Notes: a model not told the origin generated them from the sequence alone. 64,000 nt of DNA from CAYNUJ01 sp964573255 (GCA_964573255.1 CAZNJB010000018.1:1-64000); one strand, 5' to 3'. Shown: positions 17,901 to 25,716, counted from the first letter of the stretch. Translations and numbers: made by a program.

Positions 17901-18090
17901 TTATGGCGTATTCAGCTGTCTGGGTTGTCACGAACATAATCAAACCGAAATGAATTCAAAGCATAATGGCGTTCCCGGATATTCTTATGACAGTAACGCT
18001 TGCTACACTTGTCATCCAACCGGTAGTGAAGATGACGGTGGTGATGGTGATGGAGATAAAATTATTAAAAAGATTAAGATAATTAAGTAA
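14968..18090 (+). CDS. Giant 40-heme c-type cytochrome
   Basis: This 1040-residue exported protein has a signal peptide at 1-20 ending 'NLFAQ'. I count 40 CXXCH motifs, all canonical. The protein is repetitive: triheme units of about 65 residues recur, each ending in a 'NPNH' or 'NPSH' segment. A longer block with 'FFPIYSGKHN' occurs three times, at about 412-487, 643-718 and 944-1020. Acidic Gly/Asp-rich linkers lie near 488-496 and 1023-1030. The last residues are basic and hydrophobic (KIIKKIKIIK), an unusual tail that may anchor or sort the protein. Its probable role is long-range electron transfer at or beyond the outer membrane. The start overlaps the 20-heme gene and the stop overlaps the barrel gene (TAATG). 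Confidence 0.9.
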   Translation: MRKLSFIIFVLILSSNLFAQSPHGGSLSIDCSDCHSAEQQSWEVNPSQIKFRHESTGFELVGEHQLLDCNSCHQSLVFSDAKPECSSCHNDVHENTVGLDCARCHSPNSWVVTDITNLHNNSRFPLLGSHTKADCQQCHNTPGSKVNFEPLGVECYDCHKQNYEAAKQPDHVAGNFSTDCSTCHSPDATDWSFSAVDHSFFPLVGGHAVNNCFSCHKDGQFEEVPKECFSCHAADYTATTSPNHAQLNFPTDCSQCHSLNPGWQPVDFNHDSFYRLVGAHNTIRNECSKCHTTSDFSNTPTDCYACHQTNYENTTNPSHIDANFPTDCKQCHNETAWQPATFNHDDIFPLTGAHDNIRNDCQKCHTTNDYSAAPTDCYGCHADNYNNTTNPSHTQLNFSTDCQTCHTTTAWQPAEFDHDGQFFPIYSGKHNGEWNACSDCHTDANNYAVFSCLTCHEHEQTKMNEEHSGVNGYVYESNACLSCHPTGGGEGDDGGDGAFNHANTAFPLVGAHIGNNCTDCHTTTFEGTSSECQSCHLSSYQNTTNPNHAALGFDQDCAICHSSDPNWVVIAFPVHDQYYQIQGAHTQISSECSKCHTTESYSDAPETCVGCHQTDYDNTSNPNHSTANFPNNCESCHTQNAWQPAEFDHDNQYFPIYSGKHNNEWNECADCHTNPNDFASFSCIDCHEHSQSKMDEEHQGVQGYVYNSNDCFSCHPSGSGDGAFNHATSDFPLTGAHLTTDCSTCHVNGYSNLSTNCVDCHRSNYDNTTNPNHANLNLSTDCSKCHTTEPGWSPADFPVHDQVFQLTGAHATIATECSKCHTTNTYADTPSECVGCHQTDYQNAVNPNHTSLNLPTDCAKCHTTDPGWSPAEFTIHDQFFQLVGAHAAIAIECSKCHTTGNYSDAPTECVGCHQSDYQNTTNPNHASANFPTTCGDCHSQNGWQPATFDHDNQFFPIYSGKHNGEWNNCVDCHTNSADYGVFSCLGCHEHNQTEMNSKHNGVPGYSYDSNACYTCHPTGSEDDGGDGDGDKIIKKIKIIK
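16201..18027 (+). repeat. Three-copy repeat block inside the 40-heme gene
   Basis: Coding repeats of about 228 bases start at 16201, 16894 and 17797. Each encodes a QPA(E/T)FDHD segment, then 'PIYSGKHN', then a heme motif followed by T, one followed by EH, and a final CHP(T/S)G. The spacing between copies is 693 and 903 bases, so the copies flank different numbers of triheme units. The pattern indicates growth by internal duplication. It is coding sequence, not a CRISPR array. Confidence 0.85.
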
Positions 18091-19664
18091 TGAAGAAATT
18101 AATATTAATATTGTTTTTAGTTTTCCTAGCAAACAACATTGCTCAGACTAAAAAAGTTGAAGGGAAGGTAACTTTCGTTTCGGCTCAGAATGTTTATGTG
18201 CAATTTGTTTCTACTAAGGGAATAGAACAAGGTGATACATTATATAAAAAAGAAACATTATCTCCGATACTTATCGTAAAATTCAAATCATCAACTTCTA
18301 TTGCTGCAGAATTATTGAATAAGCAAATCAAAATATCTAAGAACGATATTGTTATTGCCAATGCAAAAATTTCTGAGAAGAAAGAAGAGAAGCAAAAGAA
18401 AGTTGATCTATCCAGATTCCAAGGGAAGTCAGTAAAAAAGGTAGCAAGAGTAAAAAGAGAAAAATATACGGGAAAGATTGGGATTACATCTTATTCGAAT
18501 TTTTCGAACACATCAAATAATCCCGATTATCAAAGATGGAGATATGCATTATCCCTCGGCGCTTGGAATATATTGGAAAGTAATTTTTCTCTTACTTCAT
18601 ATGCGACTTTAAATTATCGTGCAGATCAATGGAATGACGTAAAATCTAATTTGGGTAATTCACTGCGTGTTTATGACTTAGCGGTAAACTATAAATTTGC
18701 TGATAATCTTTCCTTTTGGCTGGGCAGGAGAATAAATCAGAAGGTAGCCAATATAAGTGTACTGGATGGTGGTTCAGTGGAATATAGCTTTGGGGCATAT
18801 TCATTTGGTGTATTAGCAGGTTCCAGACCCAATCCGAGTGATTTTGGAGTCAATTTTAATTATTTAGAATACGGCGGTTATGTCAGCAGAGTTGATTCCT
18901 TAAAGAAAGGGATTCTAACGAACACCCTTGCTTTTATGCAACAAAATAATCATTCGAAAATTGATAGAAGATTTCTTTATTTCCAGCATTCGAATTCTAT
19001 CTTTGCTAAGACAAATATTTTTCTTTCTACCGAAATAGATTTATACAAAAATTTAAACGGGAAAGAAGAGTTTATTTTTAGATTAACTAGCCTTTATTTA
19101 TCCGTTAGATATAGATTCTCTAATAAGGTTGCTATTTCGGCATCATACGATGAACGGAAGAATGTAATTTATTATGAAACTTATAAAACCTATGCGGAAC
19201 GACTTTTCGATGAAGCAGTTCGTCGCGGTTTTAGAGCAAGAGTAAATATCAGACCATTCAAATACGTGAATGTTAATTTAAATGCAGGTTTTCGTATGAG
19301 AGAAGGCGATAATCTGCCTACAATTAATTTAGGTGGAGCCGTAACACATTCACGACTTCCGTTCTATAACTTGTCAGGTACATTCAATGCGAATTTTATT
19401 AATACAAGTTATTTAACCGGTGGAATTGTCGGTGTGAGATTATCCCGTTCCTACTTCGATGGATTTTTATATGCGTCAATGAATTTAAAAGGAATATTTT
19501 ATTCTTACGGCGTTGGCGAGTTGCTAATAAATCAAAATGTACTAGGTTTAGATTTGTCATTTAATCTCTTTAAGAAAATGGCTTTATCACTAACATACGA
19601 AGGAGTGTTTGAAGGACGAGATACATTCAGCCGAATATTTATTGGCTTAAATCAAAGGTTTTAA
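18090..19664 (+). CDS. Predicted outer-membrane beta-barrel of the cytochrome cluster
   Basis: This 524-residue protein has a signal peptide at 1-19. Residues 22-92 look like a small beta domain ('VEGKVTFVSAQNVYVQF', 'GIEQGDTLY'). A Lys/Glu-rich linker covers about 93-130. From about 130 to the end there are alternating amphipathic strands rich in Tyr, Phe and Asn, and the last residue is Phe, as in outer-membrane barrels. I do not recognise a named family; it is not an evident MtrB homologue. Its start overlaps the 40-heme stop (TAATG), so its role is probably tied to the cytochromes. A sheath for a transmembrane electron conduit is the simplest reading, but that is inference. Confidence 0.7.
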   Translation: MKKLILILFLVFLANNIAQTKKVEGKVTFVSAQNVYVQFVSTKGIEQGDTLYKKETLSPILIVKFKSSTSIAAELLNKQIKISKNDIVIANAKISEKKEEKQKKVDLSRFQGKSVKKVARVKREKYTGKIGITSYSNFSNTSNNPDYQRWRYALSLGAWNILESNFSLTSYATLNYRADQWNDVKSNLGNSLRVYDLAVNYKFADNLSFWLGRRINQKVANISVLDGGSVEYSFGAYSFGVLAGSRPNPSDFGVNFNYLEYGGYVSRVDSLKKGILTNTLAFMQQNNHSKIDRRFLYFQHSNSIFAKTNIFLSTEIDLYKNLNGKEEFIFRLTSLYLSVRYRFSNKVAISASYDERKNVIYYETYKTYAERLFDEAVRRGFRARVNIRPFKYVNVNLNAGFRMREGDNLPTINLGGAVTHSRLPFYNLSGTFNANFINTSYLTGGIVGVRLSRSYFDGFLYASMNLKGIFYSYGVGELLINQNVLGLDLSFNLFKKMALSLTYEGVFEGRDTFSRIFIGLNQRF

Positions 19665-19767
19665 TTTCTAATTATTATTTTAAAAGTATTAAAAGAAACC
19701 GCCGCCAGTTGGGGTTAGAACGAGCGACGGTATATGAGAGTTGGGGATTAGTGTTGTATGAGGCATG

Positions 19768-20955
19768 TTATTTTGTTAAAACCTTTTCCTCATAAGATGT
19801 AATCTTTTCAATCATAGAACTCATTCCGGTGATATACTCTTTTATTTGATTTATATATTGAATGGCTTTATCGTTTCCCTGCAACATTCTATTTAGATTT
19901 TCTAAGTTTTCGAAAATTTCTGTTTTATTCGGAAGGCTAGTAACTCCGGAAAGTAATTCTTCAATTACGTTTAGAGATTTGCTCTCTTTCATAATACTAT
20001 TTTTTAAATTAGATAGCTGTTCTTGCAATAATTTATACTCATAAACTTGACGTTTCATAAAATGGTGGAGCAGCGTATTCTCAAGAGTAATTGCAATTGT
20101 TGATGCCATTGTTTCCAGGTAAAATTGATCTTCTTTATCGAAGTTTCCGTCTTTTTTATTTATCAGTTCAAAAGCTCCGATAATTCTGTTTTCAATATTC
20201 TTTAAAGGAACACATATGATGCTTCTTGTAACAAACCCGGTCTTTTGATCGAATGCTCGATCGAAATAAGGTGATGATTTAGGATCGTTAGTAATGTATG
20301 GTTTACCCGTCTGAATTACTCTTCCTACTACCCCTTTGTTAACAGGAATTTTTATTAATTTTTTATCCAATCCAATTGCAACACGGGAAATTAATTCAGT
20401 CCTTGCTTTATTTAGAACAAATACCGAGGCTCTTTCCGCATTAAATGCTTCGGTTGCTTTTACAGAAATAGAATAGAATAATTCTGTTGTATCATCAATT
20501 GCACTAAATTCTCTTGATAACTTAAATAATAGAAGTAATTTATTTTTATCCAATTTGCTTGGTACCGCTTCGTCCGTCTCTTTATCTACTTTGCAGAGAA
20601 TTACGTTCATCATCAGTTTGCAAAGTTGATCTTGCTCGAACGGAACTCCAATAAATTTATTTATCTTATCACCGAAAATTTGTTGCCAATTATCTTTGTA
20701 GAATTTTGAAAGGATAACAATAGGTGTATCGTTAGCATAATCAACAATTTTGTCAAAGAATTTAATTTCTTCCGGACTGTTGGATTCGATACTTAAACCG
20801 ATAAGATTATATTTTTTGAGTTTAATTTTGTTTAAACCGTAATCATTTTTATTACTTAAATGCAGGTTGCATTTATCGACAAGTGGATTATTGGAGAAAG
20901 AGTTGATCATCTGCTGATCGTTAGCAAATATTATGATGTCAGGTAATTTACTCAT
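19768..20955 (-). CDS. GAF-domain signalling protein
   Basis: This 395-residue cytoplasmic protein has an N-terminal receiver-like region at about 1-115 that lacks a clear phospho-acceptor pattern. A GAF domain follows at about 150-300, with 'SRSIICVPLKN' and 'IIGAFELINKKDGNF' as typical segments. The C-terminal 90 residues are helical and probably coiled coil. No output domain (kinase, GGDEF or HTH) is visible. It heads toward a possible sensing role with the stress-type genes upstream on the same strand, from which it is separated by 39 bases. The ligand is unknown. Confidence 0.8.
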   Translation of the reverse strand: MSKLPDIIIFANDQQMINSFSNNPLVDKCNLHLSNKNDYGLNKIKLKKYNLIGLSIESNSPEEIKFFDKIVDYANDTPIVILSKFYKDNWQQIFGDKINKFIGVPFEQDQLCKLMMNVILCKVDKETDEAVPSKLDKNKLLLLFKLSREFSAIDDTTELFYSISVKATEAFNAERASVFVLNKARTELISRVAIGLDKKLIKIPVNKGVVGRVIQTGKPYITNDPKSSPYFDRAFDQKTGFVTRSIICVPLKNIENRIIGAFELINKKDGNFDKEDQFYLETMASTIAITLENTLLHHFMKRQVYEYKLLQEQLSNLKNSIMKESKSLNVIEELLSGVTSLPNKTEIFENLENLNRMLQGNDKAIQYINQIKEYITGMSSMIEKITSYEEKVLTK

Positions 20956-20994
20956 TACTTTCTCCTTTATTAATTAATAGGAATGAAAATAATA

Positions 20995-21777
20995 TTAATC
21001 GGTAAAAATATTTGTGATATACATCGCATTAATATTTTCAAAATAATTATTTACGATATTCAACAAATTACTTTTACCTGAATAAATTTCTGTTGCGGAA
21101 TTTACGGGTGGAGAGAATAAATTAGATGGTGAGTATTTTGAACTATCCGCTACGACATATAAAGGAATATTGAAATATTTTGCACAAATAGCAAGGGTTA
21201 ATGATCCGGTTTTGTTTATTACAGAACCGTTGCTAAGAATTTTATCAGCACCTATTAATACAGAATCGCATTTTTGAATGTATGACCCAATTTGTGCTTC
21301 GGTAATTAAATTTACTCTAATTCCGGATTCAGCCAAAAATTCCGCTAAAATCACACCTTCGTTTTTAGGTCTCGACTCACAGACCGTTACCTCAAATTTA
21401 TGCCCTAAAGCCACTAGGCTTTGAAAAACAAATTGTAGCGTTCTGCTATTGCTGATTGTAATAAATTTGTTATGCTTTAGAAGAGTATCCTTTGCTGAGT
21501 AAAACAATTTATCAAATTTTTCAATGTCCTGTTTAGCATAATTTTGCAGATATATTTCTAATTCTTCTGCAGAATTAATTTGTTCAATTTTTTCACAGAG
21601 AAAAAGAATAGTTTGAAAATGACCCAGCTTCGATTTAATTTCGGAAATGACATTTGTATTGCGAATAAAATATTCCGGATCACTTTTTATTAACTCGATA
21701 AGATTGTATTGCAGTTCTTTGCTGCCGGAAATTTTATTTTGGAAAATTTCATTTAATTTGGATTTTAACTCATTCAT
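20995..21777 (-). CDS. eIF2B/MtnA-family protein
   Basis: The protein has 260 residues from the ATG at 21777. An upstream in-frame extension to 21912 would overlap the stress-protein gene by 143 bases and is unlikely. 'ISNSRTLQFVF' and 'GADKILSNGSVINKTGS' match the eIF2B alpha/beta/delta-like fold, whose bacterial members include sugar-phosphate isomerases such as MtnA and ribose-1,5-bisphosphate isomerase. It is shorter than MtnA and lacks the MtnA cysteine segment seen in the true mtnA of this window. The substrate is unknown. It overlaps the universal stress protein gene by eight bases, so the two are translationally coupled. Confidence 0.78.
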   Translation of the reverse strand: MNELKSKLNEIFQNKISGSKELQYNLIELIKSDPEYFIRNTNVISEIKSKLGHFQTILFLCEKIEQINSAEELEIYLQNYAKQDIEKFDKLFYSAKDTLLKHNKFITISNSRTLQFVFQSLVALGHKFEVTVCESRPKNEGVILAEFLAESGIRVNLITEAQIGSYIQKCDSVLIGADKILSNGSVINKTGSLTLAICAKYFNIPLYVVADSSKYSPSNLFSPPVNSATEIYSGKSNLLNIVNNYFENINAMYITNIFTD

Positions 21778-22252
21778 CCTTTTTTCTATAGAATTTGAAC
21801 CCTTTAATCGGTTCTCGAAGCGTGAGTACAGGACAGGGCGCTTTGCGAACCACTTTTTCGGCTGTTGATCCGAATAGTAAATGTTCCACACCAGTATGAC
21901 CGTGAGTAGCAATAATTATCAAATCTATGTCCAGTTCGGAAGCAGTGTCAATAATTTCAATAAACGGTCTACCGGTTTTGATGATTGTTTCATACTCAAC
22001 TACATCTTTTAAATGTTCTTCGGCTAAATTTGTAAGATCATTTTTCGATCTTTTTGCCAGGTCTTCGCTAGTATCCGGAATGGCAATTTGCCCCATACTG
22101 AAATCGGCAGGGTAGAGCATTGGTTCAACTACGTAAATTAGGAATATTTTGGCATTGAATACTTTTGCAAAATCAGCCGAGTATTTAAGCGCGTTAATGG
22201 AGTAATCAGAAAAATCAACAGGGACAAGCAACTTACTTATCTTCTGCATCAT
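21770..22252 (-). CDS. Universal stress protein UspA family
   Basis: This 160-residue cytoplasmic protein has the Usp fold. 'KLLVPVDFSDYSINAL' at the start and 'IATHGHTG' followed nine residues after its HG by 'GSTAEKVV' (about 114-134) form the ATP-binding type signature. Usp proteins bind ATP and respond to starvation, redox or energy stress. The gene overlaps the upstream cyclic-nucleotide-binding gene by 20 bases and the downstream eIF2B-like gene by eight. The three probably form one unit. Confidence 0.9.
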   Translation of the reverse strand: MMQKISKLLVPVDFSDYSINALKYSADFAKVFNAKIFLIYVVEPMLYPADFSMGQIAIPDTSEDLAKRSKNDLTNLAEEHLKDVVEYETIIKTGRPFIEIIDTASELDIDLIIIATHGHTGVEHLLFGSTAEKVVRKAPCPVLTLREPIKGFKFYRKKDE

Positions 22253-22796
22253 TTCCTCCTTTTAATTTTGAATATTCTTCAATAAGTTTTTTGTACTCGG
22301 AATTTAATCTTCTTAAACGAACTGTAATAATTGTAGCTAAACCTCTTAGAATATGAATCCCTTTTGAAGGATATTTTTCTATGAATTCATCCAGGTCGGG
22401 TTTGAATATAACAACAACATTTGTATCCTTAGTTGCAATGGCGGATGCGGAACGGATTTCATCGTCGAGCATTGCCAATTCACCAAAAAAATCTCCTCTG
22501 CCCAAAACGGTTAAATCTTGATAGACGCCGGTTTCGTTTTCTTGCCGTATTACCACTTCACCATCACGAATAATGTATAATCCGATTCCCGGATCACCTT
22601 CAAAGAAAATATATTCACCGGCTTGATAAACGCGGTTATGCATTATTTGTAAAAGCAGTTTTAAATATTTCGGACTTAATTTTTCGAAGGGAGGCATAGT
22701 ATGAAGTACTTCTTCGAGATCAGCATCTTGCGAAGGACTTTTGAATAAATTCGACCAGAAGCTACTGCTTTTAATTATTTCAGTTGGATGTTCCAT
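22233..22796 (-). CDS. Cyclic-nucleotide-binding domain protein
   Basis: This 187-residue protein carries one cNMP-binding domain at about 45-165. The phosphate-binding cassette is visible as 'FFGELAMLDDEIRSASAIA', with the Glu and Arg that normally contact the cyclic nucleotide. There is no C-terminal helix-turn-helix, so it is not a CRP/FNR-type transcription factor. A short helical tail follows. It may act as a stand-alone sensor for the coupled stress protein gene. The ligand could be cAMP, cGMP or another nucleotide and cannot be told from sequence. Confidence 0.88.
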   Translation of the reverse strand: MEHPTEIIKSSSFWSNLFKSPSQDADLEEVLHTMPPFEKLSPKYLKLLLQIMHNRVYQAGEYIFFEGDPGIGLYIIRDGEVVIRQENETGVYQDLTVLGRGDFFGELAMLDDEIRSASAIATKDTNVVVIFKPDLDEFIEKYPSKGIHILRGLATIITVRLRRLNSEYKKLIEEYSKLKGGNDAEDK

Positions 22797-22805
22797 ATTT
22801 ACCTC

Positions 22806-23558
22806 TCAATTAAATAAAGCTAATTCGGCTAAACGCCATATTTTCTGACAAGGGAATTTATTTTCGTAAAGCGCTCTACCTATTATAACAGAATCTATTC
22901 CCAATTGAGTCATTTTCTGTAACTCAAGTAGGTCGGTGAAACAGGCAATACCTCCGGAATGAGTTACTTTTACTCCCGAAGCTTTTGCTACCATAGAGGA
23001 TAGACGCAAATTGGGACCAGTCAACATTCCATTTCGCCTAACGTCTGTAACGATTAATCGTTCTGCGCCAAGGTCAACCAATCTTTTAGAATATTCTATC
23101 GGATTAAAACCGGTTCGTTCTTTTCTTCCATGAATAACAACTTCATCATCAATTACATCTATGGCAGCAGAAATGCGAATCGCTCCGAATTCCTTAATCA
23201 TTTCAGCAAATATTTCCGGATGATCAAAGGCGAGAGAACCAACTACAATTCTGTAAACTCCTGCTTCAAAAAGGCATTGAGCGTCTTCAATAGAATTGAT
23301 TCCTCCTCCAAACTCTATTGGAACTATAACGGATTCACATATCTCTTTGATGATTCCTAAATTACGTTTATCGTGATGATGGGAAAGATCGAAATCCACA
23401 AGATGAATGATCTTAGCATTTTCAGCTCTCCAAATCATTGCCATTTCGACTGGATCGTTACCGTATTCAAGACAATTTAATTCGGGAATACCCTGAACAA
23501 CTCTAACGGTTTTTCCTCCTTTTATATCAATTGACGGTATAATAAGTAGCTTACTCAT
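22806..23558 (-). CDS. hisA: HisA homologue with an altered loop-6 residue
   Basis: This 250-residue protein is a (beta/alpha)8 barrel homologous to HisA, the ProFAR isomerase of histidine synthesis. Asp11 in 'IPSIDIKGG' and Asp134 in 'AAIDVID' match the E. coli HisA catalytic positions Asp7 and Asp129. The loop normally read as TDxxRDG here reads 'TDVRRNG', so the position equal to E. coli Asp176 is Asn176. 'EFGGGI' and 'SGGI' phosphate-binding segments are intact. No other his gene is nearby; it overlaps an acyl-CoA dehydrogenase gene by four bases. It may be a working HisA with altered chemistry or a paralogue with a different substrate. Confidence 0.82.
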   Translation of the reverse strand: MSKLLIIPSIDIKGGKTVRVVQGIPELNCLEYGNDPVEMAMIWRAENAKIIHLVDFDLSHHHDKRNLGIIKEICESVIVPIEFGGGINSIEDAQCLFEAGVYRIVVGSLAFDHPEIFAEMIKEFGAIRISAAIDVIDDEVVIHGRKERTGFNPIEYSKRLVDLGAERLIVTDVRRNGMLTGPNLRLSSMVAKASGVKVTHSGGIACFTDLLELQKMTQLGIDSVIIGRALYENKFPCQKIWRLAELALFN

Positions 23559-24703
23559 TTAATCTGCCAAGTCCCATTACTTTTTATCGTCTTTTTAGAG
23601 ATAATCAGTTTTTGAATTTCACTCGTACCTTCAAATATACGTAAAATTCTTGCATCTCGGTAAAATCTTTCTATCGGAAGTTCACGGGAAAATCCCATAC
23701 CGCCATGAATTTGCAATGCTTTATCGGCAACTTCGGAAACAGCTTCTGAACAATATAATTTAACTATTGCCGCATCTTGGCTGATTTCTTTACCTTCGTC
23801 GTATTTTTCTGCCGCACGGTAAAGCATACTTTCCATAGCATATATTTGTGTTGTCATTTCCGCAATCATAAATTGTATTGCCTGGAATTTTATAATTGGT
23901 TGATCGAACTGCTGCCGTTCTTTTGCGAATTTTACCGACATTTCCAAAAGTTCTTTGGCTGCACCTACGGAACAAGCACCAATTCCTAAGCGTCCGGCAT
24001 CAAGAGTTTTCATCGCAACTAAAAATCCACGACCTTCTTTCCCAATCATATTCTCATTCGGAACTCTTACATTTTCGAATCTGATTGCGTTAGTCCTGCT
24101 CCCTTTAATTCCGAGCTTTTTTTCATCGGGACCAATACTGACTCCTTCAAAATCTTTTTCAACAACAAAGCCGGTAATTCCTTTTGCGGTTTTAGCGAAA
24201 ACAGAAAATACATCTGCAATAGCACCGTTTGTTATCCAGAGTTTTTCCCCGTTAATAATCCAGCTATCGCCGTCCTTTACCGCACTTGTTTTAAGATTAA
24301 ATGAATCGGAGCCTGCACCGGATTCGGTTAATGCAAAAGCAGCAATTTTTTCACCGGATAAAAGTGAAGGAAGGTATTTCATTTTCAAATCTTCGGAACC
24401 GCCTATATAAATTGCATTGGAACCGATTGACTGATGCGCTCCAATCATTGCAGCGGTTGAACCGCAGGCTCTGGTTACTTCTTCCTGTGCAATGCAATAT
24501 CCGACTTCGCCAAATCCTCCACCGCCGTATTTTTCAGGAAAAGCTGTTCCCAATAATCCAACTTCGCCTAATTTTTTAATTAATTCTTCGGGTACCGCTT
24601 CTTGTTCATCTATTTTATTCGCTATAGGTCTTATTTCTGAATCAGTGAATTCTTTCACCATTTGTCTGAGCATATTGTGCTCTTCTGAAAAGTGTAGACT
24701 CAT
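23555..24703 (-). CDS. Acyl-CoA dehydrogenase
   Basis: This 382-residue flavoprotein has the normal length for short- or medium-chain acyl-CoA dehydrogenases. FAD-binding segments 'AFALTESGAGSD' and 'WITNGAIAD' are clear. The C-terminal 'IFEGTSEIQKL' carries the Glu that serves as catalytic base in this family. It oxidises an acyl-CoA at the alpha-beta bond and passes electrons to electron-transfer flavoprotein. A membrane Fe-S oxidoreductase of the type that may accept ETF electrons is encoded 1 kb away on the other strand. The chain-length specificity cannot be read. Its 3' end overlaps the hisA-like start. Confidence 0.93.
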   Translation of the reverse strand: MSLHFSEEHNMLRQMVKEFTDSEIRPIANKIDEQEAVPEELIKKLGEVGLLGTAFPEKYGGGGFGEVGYCIAQEEVTRACGSTAAMIGAHQSIGSNAIYIGGSEDLKMKYLPSLLSGEKIAAFALTESGAGSDSFNLKTSAVKDGDSWIINGEKLWITNGAIADVFSVFAKTAKGITGFVVEKDFEGVSIGPDEKKLGIKGSRTNAIRFENVRVPNENMIGKEGRGFLVAMKTLDAGRLGIGACSVGAAKELLEMSVKFAKERQQFDQPIIKFQAIQFMIAEMTTQIYAMESMLYRAAEKYDEGKEISQDAAIVKLYCSEAVSEVADKALQIHGGMGFSRELPIERFYRDARILRIFEGTSEIQKLIISKKTIKSNGTWQIK

Positions 24704-24790
24704 AGATTTAATATCTCCTTAAAATTCACTATTATTTAAATATAAATGTAAACAAATTTGTTTTTAATAATTATAAAAATAAGTATTTGC

Positions 24791-25615
24791 ATGAAAAAAG
24801 ATTATACTTTAAAACTGAATGACGGGGAAGAGTTAGATATTACCGCTTACGGTAATGCAAATGAAAGCATAAAGGCGATAATATGTGTTCACGGATTTAA
24901 GGGATTTAAAGACTGGGGCTTTTGGAATCATATGGGGGATTTTTTATCTGCACATGGATATTTTGTGATAACATTTAATTTCTCTCATAATGGACTAGGC
25001 AAAGGTTCTACTGAATTTAATGAATTGGAAAAATTTGCGGATAATTCTTTCAGTCGTGAAGTACGGGAATTAAACGAATTGATTGATGCTACTGCAAGTG
25101 GATTTTTTGATGGAGCGGCGTTCGATAATATTTCGTTGATAGGTCATAGCAGGGGAGGAGCGGTTTCTATTCTAGTTTCTTCCCGTAATCCCAAAGTGCG
25201 AAAACTAATCACCTGGGCCTCCATTGCCAAACTTGATCGATATTCGGAAAGACAAAAAATGGAATGGAAAAAGAAAGGTTTTTTTGAAGTAATTAATACG
25301 CGCACCAAGCAGGTAATGAGAATGAATGTTTCATTTTTGAACGATATTGAAGAGAATAAGGAAGGAACCCTTAACATTAAAAATGCCTTAGGTAAATTAA
25401 AAATTCCGTACTTAATTATTCACGGAGATCAAGATTTAGCGGTTAAGGTGGAGGAAGCCCAGCAGTTGTTTGAATGGGCTAATTCTGATAATACAGAGAT
25501 TCAAATTATAAATAATACCGGTCATACCTTCGATATTGTACATCCTTTCAAGAATACTACTAAAAAATTTAATGAAGTAAAAAGTTTGACGTTAAATTTT
25601 TTGAAAAAAGAGTAG
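24791..25615 (+). CDS. Alpha/beta hydrolase
   Basis: This protein has about 274 residues from the ATG at 24791. An ATG at 24758 would add 11 hydrophobic residues and has no Shine-Dalgarno either, so the start is uncertain. The catalytic Ser lies in 'LIGHSRGGAVS', the acid is probably the Asp of 'IHGDQDLAV', and the His is in 'NTGHTF'. The early 'CVHGFKGFKDWG' supplies the oxyanion region. It belongs to the serine aminopeptidase/esterase-like alpha/beta hydrolases. The substrate is unknown. It is divergent from the acyl-CoA dehydrogenase gene. Confidence 0.87.
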   Translation: MKKDYTLKLNDGEELDITAYGNANESIKAIICVHGFKGFKDWGFWNHMGDFLSAHGYFVITFNFSHNGLGKGSTEFNELEKFADNSFSREVRELNELIDATASGFFDGAAFDNISLIGHSRGGAVSILVSSRNPKVRKLITWASIAKLDRYSERQKMEWKKKGFFEVINTRTKQVMRMNVSFLNDIEENKEGTLNIKNALGKLKIPYLIIHGDQDLAVKVEEAQQLFEWANSDNTEIQIINNTGHTFDIVHPFKNTTKKFNEVKSLTLNFLKKE

Positions 25616-25716
25616 AAAAAAATAAGAAAAAAAATTAAATTCAATTTTATTTCTTGCTAAAAATGTATTAAATTGCTTTGAAAATTGTGTTTTCTGTTAA
25701 TAAATAGAGATAATTA

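Noticed and set aside
17527..17943. 138-codon minus-strand ORF opposite the 40-heme gene
   Set aside because: It is a shadow of the repeated coding sequence, rich in Ile, Met and Thr, with no start context or homologous domain.
15480..18027. Direct repeats resembling a CRISPR-like or satellite array
   Set aside because: The repeats are in frame, diverged at synonymous positions and encode heme units, so they are protein repeats.
21778..21912. N-terminal extension of the eIF2B-like protein
   Set aside because: It would overlap the universal stress protein gene by 143 bases; the ATG at 21777 gives a compact eight-base coupled overlap.
23955..24410. 151-codon plus-strand ORF opposite the acyl-CoA dehydrogenase
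   Set aside because: It is the antisense frame of a well-conserved enzyme; its Pro- and Ser-rich composition is typical of such shadows.
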